From positions 1 through 6,898 of the forward strand of contig JAIRJQ010000079.1 in NCBI GenBank assembly GCA_031260545.1: DNA of 6,898 bases. Reading direction: 5' to 3'. The notes beneath the pieces were generated by a model. It was not told the DNA's origin. It saw only the letters and a list, made by a program, of their open reading frames with translations, and made no database searches. Numbering within the stretch: position 1 is the stretch's first letter; every line of letters begins with the position of its first letter. The position numbers and the translations under genes were made by a program. Positions 5,661 through 6,898 of this stretch are shown here, in pieces. Origin of the DNA: Methanomassiliicoccaceae archaeon (GTDB lineage: Archaea; Thermoplasmatota; Thermoplasmata; Methanomassiliicoccales; Methanomethylophilaceae).

Positions 5661-5691
5661 AAAAAAAGAAGAAAATGGGCCGTATGGCCCA
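5661..5691 (-). terminator. Hairpin and T-run terminator of the magnesium ATPase gene
   Basis: TGGGCC and GGCCCA (5676-5681 and 5686-5691) pair perfectly around a four-base loop. On the minus strand this is followed at once by ATTTTCTTCTTTTTTT. It lies about 30 bases past the ATPase stop codon. The other flank is also T-rich on the plus strand, so the element could act both ways, though no plus-strand gene ends here. Confidence 0.75.
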
Positions 5692-5719
5692 ATATTTTGT
5701 TGTTTTTGCCGGATCGCGA

Positions 5720-6898
5720 TCACAGAAGCTGTCCGTACTTTCTGATATAGACCTTCTTCATGACAGTCACCAGTACAATGTATCCGAGCATCGTCAGGGC
5801 CAGATAGCCGAAGAATATCAGCGGGAGGTGTCCCAGCCCCATTATCTCACCGATAGGCGTGTACGGCAGGATCGTACCGAAGGCTATGCCGCACATCGTC
5901 GCCGCCAATAAGGCACCGGACGCGCGGCTCTGTATGAACGGTATCTTCGGAGTGCGTATCATGTGTATGACCATCGTCTGCGTCCATAACGACTCGACGA
6001 ACCATCCCGCATGGAACACTGCCATGAACGTCCAGTACTCGGGAGATTCAAAGGCCAATGAGCCGAATGACCCTCCGACAACGGCCGGGCATATCACGAA
6101 CAGCATCAGTGCGTATGTGGTTATATCGAACACCGAACTCGTCGGTCCGATCCATACCATGAACCTGCCTATCGATGTCGCATCCCACTTCTTAGGTTCC
6201 ATGAGATAGTCATCGTCGACACGGTCCCACATTATCGCTATGCACGAGATATCGTAGATCAGGTTCAGCGTCAGTATATGGATGGGCAGCATCGGCAGGA
6301 ACGGCAGGAAGGCGCTTGCGACGAGCACCGAGAACATGTTCCCGAAGTTCGAGCTCGCTGTCATCTTGATGTATTTGATGGTATTCGCATACACCTTCCG
6401 TCCTTCTATGACGCCTTCTTTGAGCACCATCAGGTCCTTCTGCAATAAGATGATGTCAGCGGATTCCTTCGCGATGTCCACCGCGGTGTCAACAGATATT
6501 CCGACATCAGCGGCCCTCATGGCCGGCGCATCGTTTATGCCGTCGCCCATGAAACCCACCGTGTGGCCGTTGTTCCTCAGCGCCGTGACGATACGTGCCT
6601 TCTGGTCAGGCGTCAGTTTTGCGAATACGTCAGTTCTTTCAACGACATCCGCAAGCGCCGTGTCATCCATTTCCTCTATTTCCGATCCGAGGATGACCGA
6701 GTCCGTCCGTATGCCGACCTGTCTGCATATGCTTCTCGTGACCGCATCATTATCGCCGGTCAGCACCTTCACCCTCACTCCGCGCTCTTTCAGCGATCTG
6801 ACCGCCTCCGGAGCGGTCTCCTTCGGAGGGTCAAGGAATGCCAAGTACCCGATAAGGGTCATCTCATTCTCGTCTTCCGTTGAGAATACGCCGGCCGA
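5720..6898 (-). CDS. mgtA: Magnesium-translocating P-type ATPase, C-terminal part (cut by window edge)
   Basis: This is the C-terminal 392 residues of a type IIIB P-type ATPase that imports magnesium across the cytoplasmic membrane; full proteins have about 890. The frame runs unbroken to the right edge, so the ATG at 6862 is internal. Visible landmarks, counted from the edge, are DPPKE at 23-27, KVLTGDND at 45-52, FAKLTPDQK, the hinge GDGINDAPAM at 118-127 with its magnesium-coordinating aspartates, and ITALRNN-type spacing before it. Membrane helices M5 and M6 follow, with ASSNFGNMFSVLVASAFLPF and NLIYD (212-216), then IGRFMVWIGPTSSVFDITTY, which is close to MgtA and MgtB, and helices M7-M10 to the C-terminus. 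The phosphorylation site DKTGT lies outside the window. A hairpin terminator follows the stop. Regulation cannot be seen, as the leader is missing. Confidence 0.93.
   Translation of the reverse strand, partial: SAGVFSTEDENEMTLIGYLAFLDPPKETAPEAVRSLKERGVRVKVLTGDNDAVTRSICRQVGIRTDSVILGSEIEEMDDTALADVVERTDVFAKLTPDQKARIVTALRNNGHTVGFMGDGINDAPAMRAADVGISVDTAVDIAKESADIILLQKDLMVLKEGVIEGRKVYANTIKYIKMTASSNFGNMFSVLVASAFLPFLPMLPIHILTLNLIYDISCIAIMWDRVDDDYLMEPKKWDATSIGRFMVWIGPTSSVFDITTYALMLFVICPAVVGGSFGSLAFESPEYWTFMAVFHAGWFVESLWTQTMVIHMIRTPKIPFIQSRASGALLAATMCGIAFGTILPYTPIGEIMGLGHLPLIFFGYLALTMLGYIVLVTVMKKVYIRKYGQLL

Noticed and set aside
5859..6883. Plus-strand frames of 106 and 116 codons opposite the magnesium ATPase
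   Set aside because: They lie wholly antisense to a strongly conserved P-type ATPase and show no recognisable protein features.

Overview
All ten genes that can be supported lie on the minus strand, so the window reads right to left. The signals at the gene starts look archaeal. A near-perfect TATA element (TATTTATAAGT on the plus strand, 3585-3595) sits at transcription distance from the first gene of the main operon. A second AT-rich box lies about 27 bases before the GTG of the YjbR-like gene, as in a leaderless archaeal message. Ribosome sites of the GGTGA type decide two starts. With mid-range base composition and no TAG stop codon among ten genes, this suggests a Thermoplasmatota-like or methanogen-type archaeon. 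A bacterial host cannot be excluded, because the NAD gene set is also known from Bacillota and phages.

Region 1 (17-3595) is a tightly packed four-gene NAD operon. In transcription order it encodes an NrtR-type regulator (Nudix-like domain plus winged helix), an isochorismatase-fold nicotinamidase, a short divergent PRPP-synthetase-like enzyme, and a nicotinamide phosphoribosyltransferase (NAMPT). The genes overlap or abut by a few bases. The regulator's Nudix box has lost its catalytic glutamates, so it probably senses a ligand such as ADP-ribose. A small palindrome and a direct repeat lie between the TATA box and the start codon and may be its operator. The adjacent PRPP-synthetase-like and NAMPT genes make either a dedicated PRPP-to-NMN salvage pair or a pair of the NARP1 type (ADPR to ADPR-PP to NAD+), known from phages.

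Region 2 (3654-5298) holds small accessory genes: a MmcQ/YjbR-family protein, an unrecognised protein whose 5' end appears frameshifted or mis-started, and a two-gene unit of a two-helix membrane protein overlapping a YbjQ/UPF0145 protein. Sixteen-base direct repeats overlap the presumed promoter of the last unit.

Region 3 (5299-6898) has a small orphan ORF lacking a convincing start and, after a clear hairpin-plus-T-run terminator, the C-terminal part of an MgtA-type magnesium P-type ATPase that runs off the right edge.
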